Source of the DNA: JACCXG01 sp963785755
Lineage (GTDB): Bacteria > Acidobacteriota > Vicinamibacteria > Vicinamibacterales > 2-12-FULL-66-21
NCBI GenBank assembly: GCA_963785755.1
Contig: CAWAXG010000025.1
Location: forward strand, 1-64,000
Length of the DNA stretch: 64,000 nucleotides
Direction: 5' to 3'
Within the stretch, counting starts at the first letter, position 1. Every line of letters starts with the position of its first letter. Of this stretch, positions 18,214-26,520 are shown piece by piece. The position numbers were made by a program, and so were the translations under genes. The notes beneath the pieces are model-generated. The model had not been told where the DNA came from. It did no database searches and saw only the letters and a program-made list of their open reading frames with translations.

Positions 18214-19985
18214 TTACATCTCTTCGACGTCGCGGATCTCCGCGGAGAACACGTCGAGCATCGCCTGCACGCCGGAGTCCGCGAGCGCCTGTTCGCGCAG
18301 CGCCGCCTGCTTCTCGATGTTCTCTCCCGGCTTGCCACCCTGGTCGGCGGACCCGCCTGGCGCCGACGCCGGACCTTCGGCGCTGACGACGAACATCTTG
18401 CGACCCGACAGCTGGGTGGCGATCGACTCGAGCATCGGGCGGCTCTGATCGAGCTGCGAGCGGAGCGCGCGATGCTGCGGCGCGAACGTGATTACGATCC
18501 GGTCGCCGTCGATCTCGATGCGCTGCGCCTGGGCGATCACCGTGCCGTAGAAGAACTTCTTGACCTTGCGGATCTCTTCCAGGAACGCGTCCTTCAGACG
18601 ATCGGCCGGGACCGGATCGACCGCCGGCAGCGATGCCGCGGTTTCCACCGCCCTGACCGCTGACGCCTGCGGCACTGCGGCCGGGCTCGCCGCGCGCGCC
18701 TCGTTGCCGTTCGGCCGGGGACGAGCGGGCGGGGCCGGGGCGGCGCGGGGCCGGGGCCGCCTGCGCTGGGCGCGCGCCGGGCGCAGCCGGACGCGACGGC
18801 GGCGCTGGCGAAGACGATCGGGCCGGACCCGAGGGCGTGCGGCCGCCGCCCTTCTCCAGGCCTTCGATCAGATCGCTCAGCGGCACGAGCTTGCGCAGGT
18901 GGATCCAGCGCATCAGCGTCATCTCGAGATGGAACCGCGGCTGCACCGCGCTTCGAATGTCCACTTCCCCTTTGGCGAGCACCTCGAACGCGCGCATCAG
19001 GTCCTCGGCGCGAAAACGCCTTCGCCAAGGCGCTGAGCTGCTGACGCTCCCCTTCCGCCGCGATCTCGGGATCGTTCAGCCGCCCTGGATCGATCTTGAT
19101 CACGAGCAGATCGCGGGTCAAGCGGCTCAGCTCGCGCACGACGATGCGCGGGTCGTAGCCCGCTTCGATCGCGCGGTCGGCGAGCTGGAACGCCGCGGCG
19201 CCGTCTTCCCGCGCGACCGCGTCCGCCATCTCCATGAGCAGCTCGCGCCGCACCAGCCCGAGCACGGTCGACACATCCTCGGCGGAGATCGTCGTCCCGG
19301 CGAACGCGATGACCTGATCGAACGCGCTCTGCGCGTCGCGCATGCTGCCGTCACCGGCGCGGGCGATCAGCATCAGCGCCGGCTCGTCCAGCGCGATCTG
19401 CTCCGCCGCCGCGATCATCCTGAGCTGATCGGCGATCTGCTTCACGCCGATCGTCTTCAGCTCGAACATCTGCGATCGCGACTGGATCGTCGGCGGCACC
19501 TTCTCGATCTCCGTCGTCGCCATCATGAAGACGACGTGCGGCGGCGGCTCCTCGATCGACTTCAGCAGCGCGTCGAACGCCTGCACCGACAGCCGGTGCA
19601 CTTCGTCGATGATGAACACCTTGTAGCGGTCGCGGACGGGCGCGATGCCGAGGCCCGAGATGATGACGTCGCGGACCCTGTCGATCCCGGTGTAGGTGGC
19701 GGCGTCTATTTCGAGGACGTCCATGTCGCGGCCTTCCGCGATCTCGATGCAGGCGTCGCAGGTGCCGCAGGGATCGGCGGTCGGACCGGTCTCGCAGTTC
19801 AGGCCGCGGGCGAGAATGCGCGCCGTGGTCGTCTTGCCGACGCCGCGGGGCCCGGCGAACACGAACGATTGCGCGATCCGGCGCGCACCGATCGCGTTCC
19901 GGAGCGTCTGCGTGACCGCGCGCTGGCCGATGACGTCGTCAAAGCGCTGCGGCCGCCACTTTCTCGCGAGAACCTTGTAGGACAC
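18214..19985 (-). CDS. dnaX: DNA polymerase III subunit gamma/tau, two frameshifts
   Basis: Clamp-loader ATPase. GTG 19985 begins VSYKVLARKWRPQRFDDVIGQ, the canonical opening. Walker A is GPRGVGKTTTARILA, the four-Cys zinc module CETGPTADPCGTCDAC follows, then Walker B FIIDEVHRL, sensor FMMATTEIEKVP and arginine finger region RSQMFELK. The frame breaks near 19015, after LAKAFS, and resumes with EDLMRAFEVLAKGEVDIRSAVQPRFHLEM; a second break lies near 18720 in a Pro/Ala-rich G+C tract, after which AVDPVPADRLKDAFLEEIRKVKKFF leads to the stop at 18214. Joined length is about 590 residues. Because dnaX is essential, assembly error is likeliest; a programmed shift producing gamma cannot be excluded. 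It lies directly after the SRP RNA gene. Confidence 0.93.
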
Positions 19986-20049
19986 GTGCGCTGCTGGCTG
20001 TTCAGGTGCTGGTTGGTGATGAGAGCCGCTGACCGATCCCGAGAGCAGC

Positions 20050-20172
20050 GAGACCCACCGCGACCCGGAGGACCTGCGGCACATCGCAGGATCTGCTTAG
20101 CGCTGCTGCCTTCCGGCCCTGACGCGGTTCGCAAGCTGCAATTGCACAGGGTCCGGATCGCGGTGGGACCCG
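20050..20172 (-). ncRNA. ffs: Signal recognition particle RNA (4.5S type)
   Basis: On the minus strand the conserved apical core GTCAGGGCCGGAAGGCAGCAG (split: GTCAGG-GCC-GGAA-GGC-AGCAG) lies at 20103-20123, followed by CGCTAAGCAG. It is enclosed by a long stem: GGGTCCCACCGCGATCCGGA at 20152-20171 pairs with TCCGGGTCGCGGTGGGTCT at 20051-20069. Size near 120 nucleotides and position just upstream of dnaX are both typical. The exact ends are estimates. Confidence 0.93.
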
Positions 20173-20223
20173 ATGATCTCGTCTGCGCCGCGCTCCGGCA
20201 CAGGCGCAAGTGTTTAGTGTACT

Positions 20224-20560
20224 TCGCGATCCGGGCGCGGGCAAGCTCGGGGCTCGGTCGGGACTCGGGGACTCGGGCTTGTCTCGGGACTCGGGGGTCG
20301 GGACTGGGGACTCGGCGCTCTTCGGGAACTCGGGATCGGTGCTCGGTGATCAGGGATCGGGGGGTCGTGGGCGGATGGCATCGGTTGACCGCCATCTTTA
20401 TTGGGTTTCTGCCGGAGCAGGCTCGGGCTGGTTCCCGATCGCCGATCGCGACGCGAGATCCAAAATTGATGGCGGCCCAGCGAAGCGATCCGCCCACCAC
20501 CCCGAGTCCCGAGTCCCGAGTCCCCAGTCCCGGATTTGATCCCCGATCACGCTCTTACAA
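20224..20560. repeat. Heptamer-array element A, inverted pair
   Basis: A left half in G-rich orientation (GGGACTC, GGGACTG, GGTGATC units, then a core GTGGGCGGATGGCATCGG) faces a right half in C-rich orientation whose core is the complement of GGGCGGATCGCTTCGCTGG followed by units CCGAGTCCCGAGTCC and GATCCCC. The halves are separated by about 60 bases. It fills the divergent space between the SRP RNA/dnaX operon and the SnoaL-like gene. Confidence 0.85.
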
Positions 20561-20617
20561 CCGCGTTATGATCGGCGCCGGCGGTCCGCTCCAGACGGGC
20601 CACACGGGGAGGCGGCA

Positions 20618-21100
20618 GTGGTACGGGACGTTCAAGCCGATCTCGAAGAGCTGAGAGAAATTCACGATCGACTGGAGGCCGCCGAGAACGACGGCAATGC
20701 GGGCTACATCGGCGAAATGATGGCGGAGGATGCGGTCATCATGGTCCCCAATTTCGACGTGCAGCAAGGCAGGGCCGATTGTGCCCGGTTCATCGGCGAC
20801 CTCCTCCCGGAGCTGCTCGCACACTTCGACCGCCGCATCATCTATGTCAGCGACGAAATGCGGGTGATTGGCGACGGCATCGCGTTCGATCGGGGACGGT
20901 TCCGTTTCACCGCCGTGCCGAGGTCGGGTGGAGATGCCACCGAGGCGACGGGAAAGTACTTCTGGCTGTACTCCAGCGCGCCGGGCGACTCGTGGAAGCT
21001 GTCCCGCCTCATTCACAGCCTCGACGAGGAAGAGCAGGGGGGTGGCGGCGGGCCGTCGATGATGAGAAGAGCGTTGACGGCCGTCTTCCGGCGCATCTGA
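20618..21100 (+). CDS. SnoaL/DUF4440-like (NTF2-fold) protein
   Basis: Small cytoplasmic protein of 160 residues with the cone-shaped NTF2-like fold. It starts with an amphipathic helix (VQADLEELREIHDRLEAAENDG), then MMAEDAVIMVPNFDVQQGRADCARFI, the usual 'bad things happen at this site' layout of this fold, and beta strands GDGIAFDRGRFRFTAV and KYFWLYSSAPGDSWKLSRLIHS. The start is a GTG at 20618. Members are ligand-binding or enzymatic; no specific role can be read. The C-terminus is Gly-rich with a basic tail. Confidence 0.65.
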   Translation: MVRDVQADLEELREIHDRLEAAENDGNAGYIGEMMAEDAVIMVPNFDVQQGRADCARFIGDLLPELLAHFDRRIIYVSDEMRVIGDGIAFDRGRFRFTAVPRSGGDATEATGKYFWLYSSAPGDSWKLSRLIHSLDEEEQGGGGGPSMMRRALTAVFRRI

Positions 21101-21240
21101 TCCCCGATCCCTGATCGATCACTGATCACTGATCACCGATTATCACCGATCACTGATCCCGAGTCCCGAGACCACCCCAGTCCCGAGTCCCAAGACAAGC
21201 CCGAGCCCCGAGCCCCGAGCCCCGAGTCCCGAGTCCCTGA
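21100..21240 (-). repeat. Heptamer-array element B
   Basis: C-rich orientation only: GATCCCC and GATCACT/GATCACC units with mostly 7-base spacing pass into CCGAGTC, CCCAGTC and CCGAGCC units. There is no core segment. It ends 30 bases before the ABC transporter start. Confidence 0.85.
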
Positions 21241-21273
21241 GAGGCGCACCATGACAAAATCCAGGGTGCGCGA

Positions 21274-22191
21274 ATGAGCCCGCCCGTCATCCACGTCAAC
21301 GGCATACGCAAGTCCTACGGCGACACCATTGCCGTGGACGATGTGTCGTTCGACGTGCAGCCGGGGGAGATCTTCGGCCTGATCGGTCCGAACGGCGCCG
21401 GCAAGACCACGACCATGGAATGCATCGAGGGGCTGCGGGTGCACGACCGCGGCGTGATCTCCGTGCTCGGCCTGGATCCGACGCGCGATGCCTACGCGCT
21501 GCAGGAACGGATCGGGGTCCAGCTCCAGGCCGCGCAGCTGCAGAAGCGGATCAAAGTGCGCGAAGCAGTCGCGCTCTGGGCGTCGCTGTATCGGAAGCCG
21601 GTGAACGGCGATCGGCTGATTGAGCAGCTCGGGCTGGCCGACAAACGGGACTCGTGGTTCATGACGCTGTCCGGCGGGCAGAAGCAGCGGCTGTTCATCG
21701 CGCTCGCGCTCATCAACGATCCCGAGCTGGTCTTCCTCGACGAATTGACGACCGGACTGGATCCGCAGTCGCGGCGGACGATCTGGGACCTCGTCCGCGG
21801 CATCCGCCAGCGCGGCAAGACCGTGTTCCTGACGACGCACCTCATGGAAGAAGCGGAGCGGCTCTGCGATCGCGTGGCCGTCATCGACTACGGCCGCATC
21901 ATCGACATCGGGACTCCCGCCGAGCTCGTCCTGCGCCATTGTCCGGAGCGCACCGTGATCGTCGCGACCGAGGATCCCGGCGCCGCCGAGCGATTCCGCA
22001 CGATTCGCAGCGTGCAATCGGTGAGCGCGGAAGGCCCGGCGCTCTCGATTCGCGGCGACGGCGACGATCTGGTGACCGAGGTCATCCACTGCGTCGCCGA
22101 CCATCGCATGCGGGTGACGGCGTTCCGGACCGAGCTGCCGACCCTCGAGGACGTGTTTCTCAAGGTGACCGGCCACACCATCCGGGACTGA
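21274..22191 (+). CDS. ABC transporter ATP-binding protein
   Basis: Intact 305-residue ATPase of an ABC-2 type exporter (DrrA/CcmA class). Walker A GPNGAGKTTTMECIEG, Q-loop GVQLQAAQL, signature LSGGQKQRLFIALAL, Walker B LVFLDELTTGLDP and H-loop TTHLMEE are all present. The C-terminal ~90 residues form the DUF4162-like tail common in this class. It is preceded by an eight-codon frame (21251-21277) that ends in ATGA with this gene's start, and followed after eight bases by its permease. Substrate unknown; drugs or lipids are usual for the class. Confidence 0.93.
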   Translation: MSPPVIHVNGIRKSYGDTIAVDDVSFDVQPGEIFGLIGPNGAGKTTTMECIEGLRVHDRGVISVLGLDPTRDAYALQERIGVQLQAAQLQKRIKVREAVALWASLYRKPVNGDRLIEQLGLADKRDSWFMTLSGGQKQRLFIALALINDPELVFLDELTTGLDPQSRRTIWDLVRGIRQRGKTVFLTTHLMEEAERLCDRVAVIDYGRIIDIGTPAELVLRHCPERTVIVATEDPGAAERFRTIRSVQSVSAEGPALSIRGDGDDLVTEVIHCVADHRMRVTAFRTELPTLEDVFLKVTGHTIRD

Positions 22192-22199
22192 GGACGGAC

Positions 22200-22949
22200 A
22201 TGATGCGCGGACTGTGGCGACTCACGTGGCTCGAAGTCAAAATCTTCATCCGCGAACCACTCGGGGTGATCGGCACGGTGGCGGTGCCGGTGCTGATCTT
22301 CATCCTGTTCGGCCGCCTGCTCGGGGGCACCCGGCCGGCGGATGCGCCCAAGGGCCAGGAGTTCGGCTGGGCCGATCTGCCGATCCTGGTGTCGCTGCTG
22401 ATCGCGTTGAGCGCGGTCCTGTCCCTGGTCACGATCATCGCGATCTATCGCGAAGGAGGCATCCTCAAGCGCCTCAGGGCCACGCCGCTGCGGCCGCACA
22501 CCATCCTGGCGGCGCACGTGCTGGTCAAGCTGCTGTTTACCGCGGTCACGCTGGCGCTCATGGTCATGGCCGGACAGCGCTACTTTCGGATCACGCCGGG
22601 CGTGCCGCTCCTGTCCTTCACGATCGCCCTGCTCTACTGCACGGTCTGCATCCTCTCGCTCGGCTTCCTGATCGCCAGCATCGTCCCCACCGCGCGGTTC
22701 GCGCAGCCGATCGGGACGCTCCTCCTCTATCCGATGCTCGGCTTGTCCGGCCTGTTCATGCCGGGCGAATCGCTGCCGCCGATGCTGCAGGGCCTGTCCC
22801 GCGTCCTGCCGCTCACCTATGCGGTGTCGCTGTTGCGCGGCATCTGGCGCGGCGACGGCTGGATTCCGCACCTGGCCGAGGTCGCGGTGCTCGCGATCAT
22901 GTTCGCGGTCTGCACGGCGTTGTCGGCGAAGGTGTTCAGGTGGGAATGA
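22200..22949 (+). CDS. ABC-2 type transporter permease
   Basis: Membrane partner of the preceding ATPase, 249 residues, six predicted helices including PLGVIGTVAVPVLIFILFGRLL, LPILVSLLIALSAVLSLVTII, HVLVKLLFTAVTLALMVMAGQ, FTIALLYCTVCILSLGFLIASI and the final AVLAIMFAVCTALSAKVF. The segment YREGGILKRLRATPLRP is the conserved coupling loop of ABC-2 permeases, and GLSGLFMPGESLPPMLQ precedes helix 5-6. Two ATGs (22200 and 22203) are possible. Its stop overlaps the start of the flavoprotein gene in ATGA. Confidence 0.92.
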   Translation: MMRGLWRLTWLEVKIFIREPLGVIGTVAVPVLIFILFGRLLGGTRPADAPKGQEFGWADLPILVSLLIALSAVLSLVTIIAIYREGGILKRLRATPLRPHTILAAHVLVKLLFTAVTLALMVMAGQRYFRITPGVPLLSFTIALLYCTVCILSLGFLIASIVPTARFAQPIGTLLLYPMLGLSGLFMPGESLPPMLQGLSRVLPLTYAVSLLRGIWRGDGWIPHLAEVAVLAIMFAVCTALSAKVFRWE

Positions 22950-23065
22950 GTCGGGACTCGGGGCTCGGGACTGGGGACTCGGGCGGATCTCGGGACTGGA
23001 GGCCCGTCCCTGGTCCCGAGACAAGCCCGAGTCCCGAGCCCCGAGTCCCCAGTCCCGGATCGGGC
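22946..23065. repeat. Heptamer-array element C inside a coding region
   Basis: G-rich units (GGGACTC, GGGGCTC, GGGACTG, GGGACTC) at about 22952-22982 face C-rich units (CCGAGTC, CCGAGCC, CCGAGTC, CCCAGTC) at about 23026-23058. There is no core. The array begins within the ATG of the flavoprotein gene and is translated as its first ~40 residues. Confidence 0.85.
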
Positions 23066-24664
23066 GACTACGACGCCATCATCCTTGGTGCCGGTCACAA
23101 CGCCCTGATCCTGGCGGCGTACCTCGGCCAGGCTGGTCTCCGCGTGCTGGCGATCGACCGGGCGCCGGTCGCGGGCGGCGGCCTCGCCACGCTCCAGGAC
23201 CCGCGGCATCCTGGCTTTCTGCACAACACCCACGCGTTCTTTCAGCGGGCGATCACCGCGATGCCGTGGTACGCCGACCTCGACCTCGAACGCCACGGCG
23301 CGCGCTACATCGAGCCGGAGCTCAACGTGGCGCTCGTCACGCGCGACGGCCGCGCGCTCGAGTGGTGGACGGACATCGACCGCACGATCGCCTCGGTCGA
23401 GCGGCTCAGCCGGCGCGACGCGGCGACCCTGCGCCGCTGGCACGACGAGTTCGTGCCCATCGTGCAACGCATCCTCGGCCCGGAGCATCGCTCGCCGCCA
23501 TTGCCACCGGCCGAGCGCCGGGCCCTGCTCGAACGCTCACCCGCGGGCCGGCGGCTGCTCGAGGTGAGCGCGATGTCGCCGCTCGAGTTCGTGCAGCGGG
23601 AGTTCGAAGATCCCACGGTGATGGCCGGCCTGTTGTTCTTCAACGGCCTGCGCGAGGTGGACCTTCGCGAGCGCGGCTTCGGCCATCACATCGCCGCGCT
23701 GATCGCGAGCCCGGCGAAGGCGCAGATGTCGCGCGGCGGCAGCGCGGCGCTCGCCCGCGCGCTGGAAGCGGCCGTACGCGAGCGTGGCGGCGACATCCGC
23801 CTTCTGACTGAACCGGCGCGCATCGTCGTCGAGAACGGTCGGGCGATCGGGATCGAGACCCGCGACGGCGAGATGATTCGGGCGCGGCAGCTGGTGGCGT
23901 CGTCGCTCAACCCGCACCAGACCTTCCTCGAGCTGCTCGATCAGTCGCTGGTGCCGCGTGAGATTCGAAGCCGGGCCGAGGGATTTCAGTACAACCTGCT
24001 GGCGCCGCTGTTCGCGCTCCACCTCGATCTTCATGAACCGCCGCGCTATTCGGCGGCCGCGAATCACCCCGAGCTGGCCGGCGCGTTCATGACGATCGTC
24101 GGCCTCGATCACATCGACCAGTTCTTCGACATCATTCGTCATCACGAGGCGGGAACCGTTCCGCCGACCGTGATGTGGGGCGCCTGTCCGACCTTGTTCG
24201 ATCCAACCCAGGCGCCCGCGGGGAAGCACACGGCGTTCATGTGGGAGAAGGTGCCGTACCGGCTCGACGGCGACGCGGCGAACTGGGATCGGGCCCGCGA
24301 CGCCCACGGCCGCGTGATGCTGGATCTGTGGCAACGCTACGCGCCGAACCTGCGGGACGTCGTGATCGACAGCTTCGTCCGCTCACCCCTCGACGTCGAA
24401 CGCAGCCTGCCGAACATGCGCGGCGGCGACCTGCTCGTCGGCGCGTTCACGAGCGATCAGGTCGGCTACCACCGCCCGTTTCCAGGCGCCGGCATGTACC
24501 GCAGCCACGTCCCGAACCTCTATCTGTGCGGCTCGAGCAGCCATCCCGGCGGCAACATCACCGGCCTTCCCGGCTACAACGCAGCCCAGGTGATTCTCGG
24601 CGACCTCGGCATCGACGCCGACTGGATCCCCACGCCGCTTCGGGAGCGCCTCTCTGCGATGTAG
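22946..24664 (+). CDS. Phytoene-desaturase-like FAD-dependent oxidoreductase with repeat-encoded N-terminus
   Basis: About 572 residues. The FAD-binding Rossmann motif DYDAIILGAGHNALILAAYL begins near residue 42, followed by VLAIDRAPVAGGGLATL; the C-terminus has the second FAD contact LYLCGSSSHPGGNITGLPGYNAA. This is the amine-oxidase/carotenoid-desaturase fold, nearest to the PYROXD2/CrtI-like proteins with unknown substrates. The first ~41 residues (MSRDSGLGTGDSGGSRDWRP and on) are low-complexity and come entirely from a heptamer array; no alternative start codon exists between the array and DYDA, so the array supplies the start, which overlaps the permease stop in ATGA. Operon position suggests the ABC exporter may handle a related lipid or pigment; this is inference. 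Confidence 0.85.
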   Translation: MSRDSGLGTGDSGGSRDWRPVPGPETSPSPEPRVPSPGSGDYDAIILGAGHNALILAAYLGQAGLRVLAIDRAPVAGGGLATLQDPRHPGFLHNTHAFFQRAITAMPWYADLDLERHGARYIEPELNVALVTRDGRALEWWTDIDRTIASVERLSRRDAATLRRWHDEFVPIVQRILGPEHRSPPLPPAERRALLERSPAGRRLLEVSAMSPLEFVQREFEDPTVMAGLLFFNGLREVDLRERGFGHHIAALIASPAKAQMSRGGSAALARALEAAVRERGGDIRLLTEPARIVVENGRAIGIETRDGEMIRARQLVASSLNPHQTFLELLDQSLVPREIRSRAEGFQYNLLAPLFALHLDLHEPPRYSAAANHPELAGAFMTIVGLDHIDQFFDIIRHHEAGTVPPTVMWGACPTLFDPTQAPAGKHTAFMWEKVPYRLDGDAANWDRARDAHGRVMLDLWQRYAPNLRDVVIDSFVRSPLDVERSLPNMRGGDLLVGAFTSDQVGYHRPFPGAGMYRSHVPNLYLCGSSSHPGGNITGLPGYNAAQVILGDLGIDADWIPTPLRERLSAM

Positions 24665-24682
24665 GCGCAACTGCGCGACGTC

Positions 24683-24736
24683 GGGATCGGTGATCGGGGA
24701 TCCGGGATCAAAATCCGGGACTCGGGTCTAGATCCC
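24683..24736 (+). repeat. Short heptamer-array fragment D
   Basis: Units GGGATCG, GTGATCG, GGGATCC followed by GGGACTC just after the flavoprotein stop. It lies immediately upstream of the BlaI promoter. Confidence 0.7.
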
Positions 24737-24749
24737 GAAAACGTGACGT

Positions 24750-24778
24750 TTGACTTACCTACTACAACATAGTAGATT
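24750..24778 (+). promoter_or_regulatory. blaI-type promoter with overlapping operator
   Basis: TTGACT (24750-24755) and TAGATT (24773-24778) are spaced by 17 bases. The dyad CTACTA-CAACA-TAGTAG (24759-24775) fills the spacer and reaches the -10; a half site GGTAGTAG follows at 24787-24794. TACTA/TAGTA dyads are the usual BlaI/MecI targets, so the BlaI protein encoded next probably represses its own operon. Confidence 0.75.
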
Positions 24779-24800
24779 CCGCCACAAGGTAGTAGACGAC

Positions 24801-25199
24801 TTGCCCACGCCAAAGCTCACCAGACTCGAACTGCAGATTCTCGAAGCCCTCTGGGCTCAAGGCAAGGCCTCGATTCGCGAGATCCAGGAGGCGTTTCCGG
24901 AACCGCGTCCCGCCTACACGACGATTCAGACCACCGTCTACCGGCTCGAGGGAAAGAACGCTGTGCGCCGGGTGCGCAAGATCAGCAACGCGCACATCTT
25001 CGAGCCGACCGTGCCGCGGGACGTGGCGAGGACCCGGCTGCTCGACGAGATTCTGAGCCTCTTCGGCGGCCGCGCCCAGCCGATGATGGCGCAGCTTGTC
25101 GAAGCGGGAAAGCTGACGCGCGATGATGTTCGCGAGCTGGAGAGAATCGTGAAGGCGCGCGATCGCCGGCAGGCGGAACGGGCGGGGAGGAAGAAATGA
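24801..25199 (+). CDS. BlaI/MecI/CopY-family repressor
   Basis: Winged-helix repressor of about 132 residues. KLTRLELQILEALWAQGKASIREIQEAF is the N-terminal helix-turn-helix region, YTTIQTTVYRLEGKNAVRRV the recognition helix and wing, and LLDEILSLFGGRAQPMMAQLVE the dimerisation helices that carry the proteolysis site in this family. The start is taken as TTG 24801 (LPTPKLTRLE), since upstream codons overlap the promoter and there is no ATG or GTG in frame near. Its stop overlaps the BlaR1 start in ATGA. The target genes beyond its own operon are not visible here. Confidence 0.9.
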   Translation: MPTPKLTRLELQILEALWAQGKASIREIQEAFPEPRPAYTTIQTTVYRLEGKNAVRRVRKISNAHIFEPTVPRDVARTRLLDEILSLFGGRAQPMMAQLVEAGKLTRDDVRELERIVKARDRRQAERAGRKK

Positions 25200-26518
25200 T
25201 CGGTGAGCTCTCGAACCATCTCTGGCAGTCGACGGTTTTCGCACTCGCGGCGGGGCTGCTGGCCGCTTCGCTGCGCGGGAATCGAGCGCGGGTGCGCTAT
25301 TGGCTGTGGCTCGCCGCGTCGGTGAAGTTCCTGGTTCCGTTCTCGCTGCTGATCAGCCTGGGCAGTTACGTGAGATGGGCGCAAAGCGCGAGCGAGTCGA
25401 TGACCGCGTCCGCGGCGTCGCTGGCGATCGCACAAATCACGCGGCCGTTCTCCGATGTGTCTTCGTCGGCGACGGCTGTCCCCACGCTCGCGGATTGGTC
25501 TCTCCTCGTCATCATCGGCGTCTGGGCCGCCGGATTCATCGCGATCGCGCTGACCCGGCTGAAGGGATGGCGGCAGATCCGCTCGGCCGTGAGCCGAAGT
25601 GTTCCGTTGACACATCCGAGCGTGGCCATCGAGCCGCCGGTCGAGATTCGTTCCGCCCTGGGTTTGCTGGAGCCTGGCGTCGTCGGCCTGTGGCGTCCTG
25701 TCCTGCTGATGCCCGCCGGCGTCGACATCTACCTGACGCCGCCGCAGCTGAAGGCCATCGTCGCGCACGAGCTGCACCACGTTCGCCGCCGCGACAATCT
25801 GACCGCGGCGATCCACATGATCGTCGAGGCGATCTTCTGGTTTCACCCGGTGGTGTGGTGGATCGGCGCGCGGCTGATAGGCGAACGCGAGCGCGCCTGC
25901 GACGAGCACGTGCTGCGGGTGGTCCCTGAACCTGAAGCGTATGCCGAAGGGATTCTCAACATCTGCAGGCTCTACGTCGAATCACCGCTCGCCTGTGTCC
26001 CGGGAGTGACCGGGTCGGACGTCAAGAAGAGGATCGAGGACATCATGAGCAACCGCATCGGAATCGAGCTCACCGGCGCGAGAAAAGCGGCACTCGTGGC
26101 GGCGGCGACAGTGGCGCTCGCCGCGCCCATCGTCGTGGGAATGGTCACGGCGCCGCTTCGGGCCCAATCCGCAGCCAGGGTCACCACCGGCGCGTCACAG
26201 CCGCGGTTGTCCGATCCTTCCGCGTTGATCCAGACCAAGGAGGTCGTGCTGAAATACGCGCTGTTCCAGATGCGCGAGGCCATCGATCGGTACCACACCG
26301 ACCACGCCCACTATCCGAGCAGCCTCGAGTCGTTGACAAGCGAGGGATACCTCACCCAGATCCCGACGGATCCGTTCACCAACCGCGTCGACTCGTGGCA
26401 GACGTTTGTGTCGATGTCCGATCCAGAGCGTCCCGCCACCGACTCCCCGGGCATCCAGGACGTCCGGAGCGGTTCTGACGCTGCGGCGCTGGACGGAACA
26501 AGCTATTCAGCCTGGTAG
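25196..26518 (+). CDS. BlaR1-type M56 metallopeptidase fused to a GspG-like pseudopilin domain
   Basis: 440 residues. The first ~290 are an M56 sensor peptidase: N-terminal helices (LWQSTVFALAAGLLAASL, YWLWLAASVKFLVPFSLLI), a helix at LLVIIGVWAAGFIAIAL, and the zinc site HELHHVRRRDN with a distal ERERACDEHVL. It would cleave the BlaI repressor in the cytoplasm after sensing a signal. A further helix (AALVAAATVALAAPIVVGMV) leads out to a C-terminal ~100 residues reading FQMREAIDRYHTDHAHYPSS, LTSEGYLTQIPTDPFT and PGIQDVRSGSDAAALDGTSY, the C-terminal signature of type II secretion GspG-like pseudopilins. This replaces the usual penicillin-binding or other sensor. The sensed molecule is unknown. 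Confidence 0.88.
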   Translation: MIGELSNHLWQSTVFALAAGLLAASLRGNRARVRYWLWLAASVKFLVPFSLLISLGSYVRWAQSASESMTASAASLAIAQITRPFSDVSSSATAVPTLADWSLLVIIGVWAAGFIAIALTRLKGWRQIRSAVSRSVPLTHPSVAIEPPVEIRSALGLLEPGVVGLWRPVLLMPAGVDIYLTPPQLKAIVAHELHHVRRRDNLTAAIHMIVEAIFWFHPVVWWIGARLIGERERACDEHVLRVVPEPEAYAEGILNICRLYVESPLACVPGVTGSDVKKRIEDIMSNRIGIELTGARKAALVAAATVALAAPIVVGMVTAPLRAQSAARVTTGASQPRLSDPSALIQTKEVVLKYALFQMREAIDRYHTDHAHYPSSLESLTSEGYLTQIPTDPFTNRVDSWQTFVSMSDPERPATDSPGIQDVRSGSDAAALDGTSYSAW

Positions 26519-26520
26519 AC

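Noticed and set aside
18837..20654. Plus-strand reading frame of 605 codons opposite dnaX and the SRP RNA
   Set aside because: It runs through an RNA gene and a repeat array and has no recognisable sequence.
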